Positions 55,516 to 56,723 of a DNA stretch of 56,723 nt are shown in pieces (positions within the stretch are counted from its first letter, which is position 1; every line of letters starts with the position of its first letter). A program made the translations under genes and the position numbers. The notes beneath the pieces are model-generated. The model was not told the DNA's origin and did not search any database. It saw nothing but the letters and a program-made list of their open reading frames with translations. This stretch comes from Gammaproteobacteria bacterium. Its GTDB lineage: Bacteria > Pseudomonadota > Gammaproteobacteria > Pseudomonadales > Pseudohongiellaceae. The DNA lies in contig JAGYKB010000016.1 of the NCBI GenBank assembly GCA_018401885.1, positions 1 to 56,723 on the forward strand, in the 5' to 3' direction.

Positions 55516-56373
55516 ATGGAAACACAAGGCACGCTCTACATTGTGGCTACGCCGATAGGAAATCTTGAAGACATCAGTGCTCGCGCGATCGCTGTGCTCA
55601 AGCAGGTTGATCTAATCGCTGCTGAGGACACGCGGCATAGCAAAAGGCTACTGCAGCACTTTGCAATAGCGACCCCGCTAACGTCCTATCATGATTTTAG
55701 TAGCGACTCTGAGGTGAAGAAGCTGCTTGATGAACTCGTTATTGGGCGCTCTTTAGCGTTGATATCAGATGCGGGCACACCCCTGATATCAGATCCTGGC
55801 TATCGGCTTGTCGAAATGGCAAGGAGTCGCGGAATCGCTGTAATCCCTGTGCCGGGTGCGAGCGCAGTAATTGCGGCGTTAAGCGTAGCAGGTATTCCGA
55901 GCGACCGGTTTTACTTTGAGGGGTTCTTACCTGCCAAGAGCACTCAGCGCTGCAAGCGGCTTGCAGCCCTCGCCGAAGAGACCTCAACGCTTGTTTTCTA
56001 TGAGTCTCCTCACAGGATTATTGCGTGCCTTAACGATATGGCAGCAGTAATTGCCGAACCAGATAAAAGGAAAGTGTTTGTCGCGCGAGAGCTCACGAAG
56101 AAATTTGAAAGCCATTTTCTCGGTAGTGTCCTCGAGGCAGCGAGTTGGATTGCGAGTGATGAAAACAATTCCCGCGGTGAGTTCGTCCTGGTGCTTGAAG
56201 GTCGCGTAGCTAAGCTGGGCTCTGACATCGATGAGCTAATGCGAAAAGCTATAGACACTGCCGAGCTTTTGAGCGCTGAAGTGTCGATGAAGCGTGCAGT
56301 CGCTGTGGCTGCTCGGCTCGTCGGCGTGCGGAAAAACGCACTTTATGCGGCTATGCTAGAAAAAGAGCAATAG
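55516..56373 (+). CDS. rsmI: 16S rRNA (cytidine(1402)-2'-O)-methyltransferase
   Basis: SAM-dependent ribose methylation of C1402 in the decoding centre. From the ATG at 55516 it has 285 residues, with LYIVATPIGNLEDISARAI at the start, AAEDTRHSKRLLQHF near residue 35, LISDAGTPLISDPGYRLV near 79 (SAM site), and VIPVPGASAVIAALSVAG near 110. It ends 43 bases before the RNase P RNA gene. Confidence 0.96.
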   Translation: METQGTLYIVATPIGNLEDISARAIAVLKQVDLIAAEDTRHSKRLLQHFAIATPLTSYHDFSSDSEVKKLLDELVIGRSLALISDAGTPLISDPGYRLVEMARSRGIAVIPVPGASAVIAALSVAGIPSDRFYFEGFLPAKSTQRCKRLAALAEETSTLVFYESPHRIIACLNDMAAVIAEPDKRKVFVARELTKKFESHFLGSVLEAASWIASDENNSRGEFVLVLEGRVAKLGSDIDELMRKAIDTAELLSAEVSMKRAVAVAARLVGVRKNALYAAMLEKEQ

Positions 56374-56380
56374 ATGCGCC

Positions 56381-56409
56381 TTGTGTGGGAGTGTGAACTC
56401 GACTAAGCT
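56381..56409 (+). promoter_or_regulatory. Candidate sigma-70 promoter of rnpB
   Basis: TTGTGT (56381-56386), a 17-base spacer and TAAGCT (56404-56409) lie directly after the rsmI stop codon. They predict initiation at about 56416-56417, exactly where the RNase P RNA is expected to start. Confidence 0.55.
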
Positions 56410-56416
56410 GCGCGCG

Positions 56417-56723
56417 AGTCAGCTGGGCAATCGCTGGTCCTAGTTCTTCATTCGTCGCTTAGCGTCGCTCGAGGACGGGGTCGGAGGAAAGTCCGGGCTC
56501 CACAGGGCAGAGTGCCAGGTAACGCCTGGGGGGCGTGAGCCTACGGAAAGTGCAGCAGAAAATAAACCGCCAGTTCGCTGGTAAGGGTGAAAAGGTGCGG
56601 TAAGAGCGCACCGCGCGTCCGGTAACGGTTCGTGGCAGTGTAAACCCCACTCGGAGCAAGACCAAATAGGAATCCAGCGTTGCGGCCCGCAATTGGATTC
56701 GGGTAGGTTGCTTGAGGCCCTTG
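56417..56723 (+). ncRNA. rnpB: RNase P RNA, class A, 5' part (runs off window)
   Basis: Catalytic RNA of RNase P, which trims tRNA 5' ends. The conserved core is plain: GGAGGAAAGTCCGGGCTCC-type P4 strand (GAGGAAAGTCCGGGCTCC near 56492-56511), GCCAGGTAACGCCTGG near 56514, AGGGTGAAAAGGTGCGGTAAGAGCGCACCGCG near 56584-56615 and GAGCAAGACCAAATAGG near 56655. The 5' strand (AGTCAGCTGGGCAATCGCTG) would pair with the 3' end beyond the window. About 307 of some 350-390 nt are present. Confidence 0.96.

Overview
The window is a chromosomal segment of a gammaproteobacterium. Gene order follows two blocks that I recall from Pseudomonas: sfsA-aminotransferase-dksA-gluQ-cbrX-cbrA-cbrB-crcZ-pcnB-panB-panC-acs, and mgtE/ptsH/rapZ/ptsN/rpoN/lpt/kds/mlaC/ibaG/murA/hisG/hisD/degS/cysD-cysNC/zapE/rplM/rpsI/petABC/sspAB/dolP/diaA/yraN/lpoA/rsmI/rnpB. 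Several genes normally present in those blocks are absent (folK, hpf, mlaFED/mlaB, hisC). That, with the Na+-linked transporters and the membrane pyrophosphatase, suggests a marine lineage with a trimmed genome near the Cellvibrionales/Halieaceae; this placement is inference. I see no phage, IS element, CRISPR array or tRNA gene.

Region 1-16.7 kb: partial acs, the pantothenate genes panC and panB, poly(A) polymerase pcnB, and the CbrA/CbrB nutrient-sensing two-component system with a small coupled membrane ORF in the cbrX position, gluQ and dksA. Between cbrB and pcnB lies a non-coding stretch with a textbook sigma-54 promoter, six A-rich Hfq/Crc-type motifs (AANAANAA) and a terminator. This is a strong candidate for a CrcZ-like small RNA of about 268 nt. 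Divergent from dksA are a class I aminotransferase and sfsA, followed by a sulfhydrylase/Rieske pair and an exported hypothetical protein whose signal peptide is in another frame.

Region 17-27 kb: a K+-dependent membrane pyrophosphatase, an exported hypothetical, the Fe-S carrier Mrp/ApbC, an alanine-type Na+ symporter with a large insertion, a DUF4212-SSS symporter pair whose leader carries CA motifs over the ribosome binding site, darP and mgtE. The CA motifs make both symporter units plausible targets of the CrcZ circuit.

Region 27-46.6 kb: the nitrogen-PTS/rapZ/rpoN cluster, LPS transport and KDO synthesis (lptBAC, kdsC, kdsD), a Ca2+/Na+ antiporter, a lone mlaC, ibaG, murA, hisG, hisD, degS, a Nif3-like protein, sulfate activation (cysD, cysNC), zapG and zapE.

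Region 46.6-56.7 kb: rplM-rpsI, a cytochrome bc1 operon in which cytochrome b and c1 are one reading frame, the stringent starvation proteins, dolP, diaA, yraN, lpoA, rsmI and the 5' part of the RNase P RNA. The bc1 operon has two oddities: an altered Rieske cluster loop, and short stretches of the c1 domain that match the family only in a neighbouring frame.
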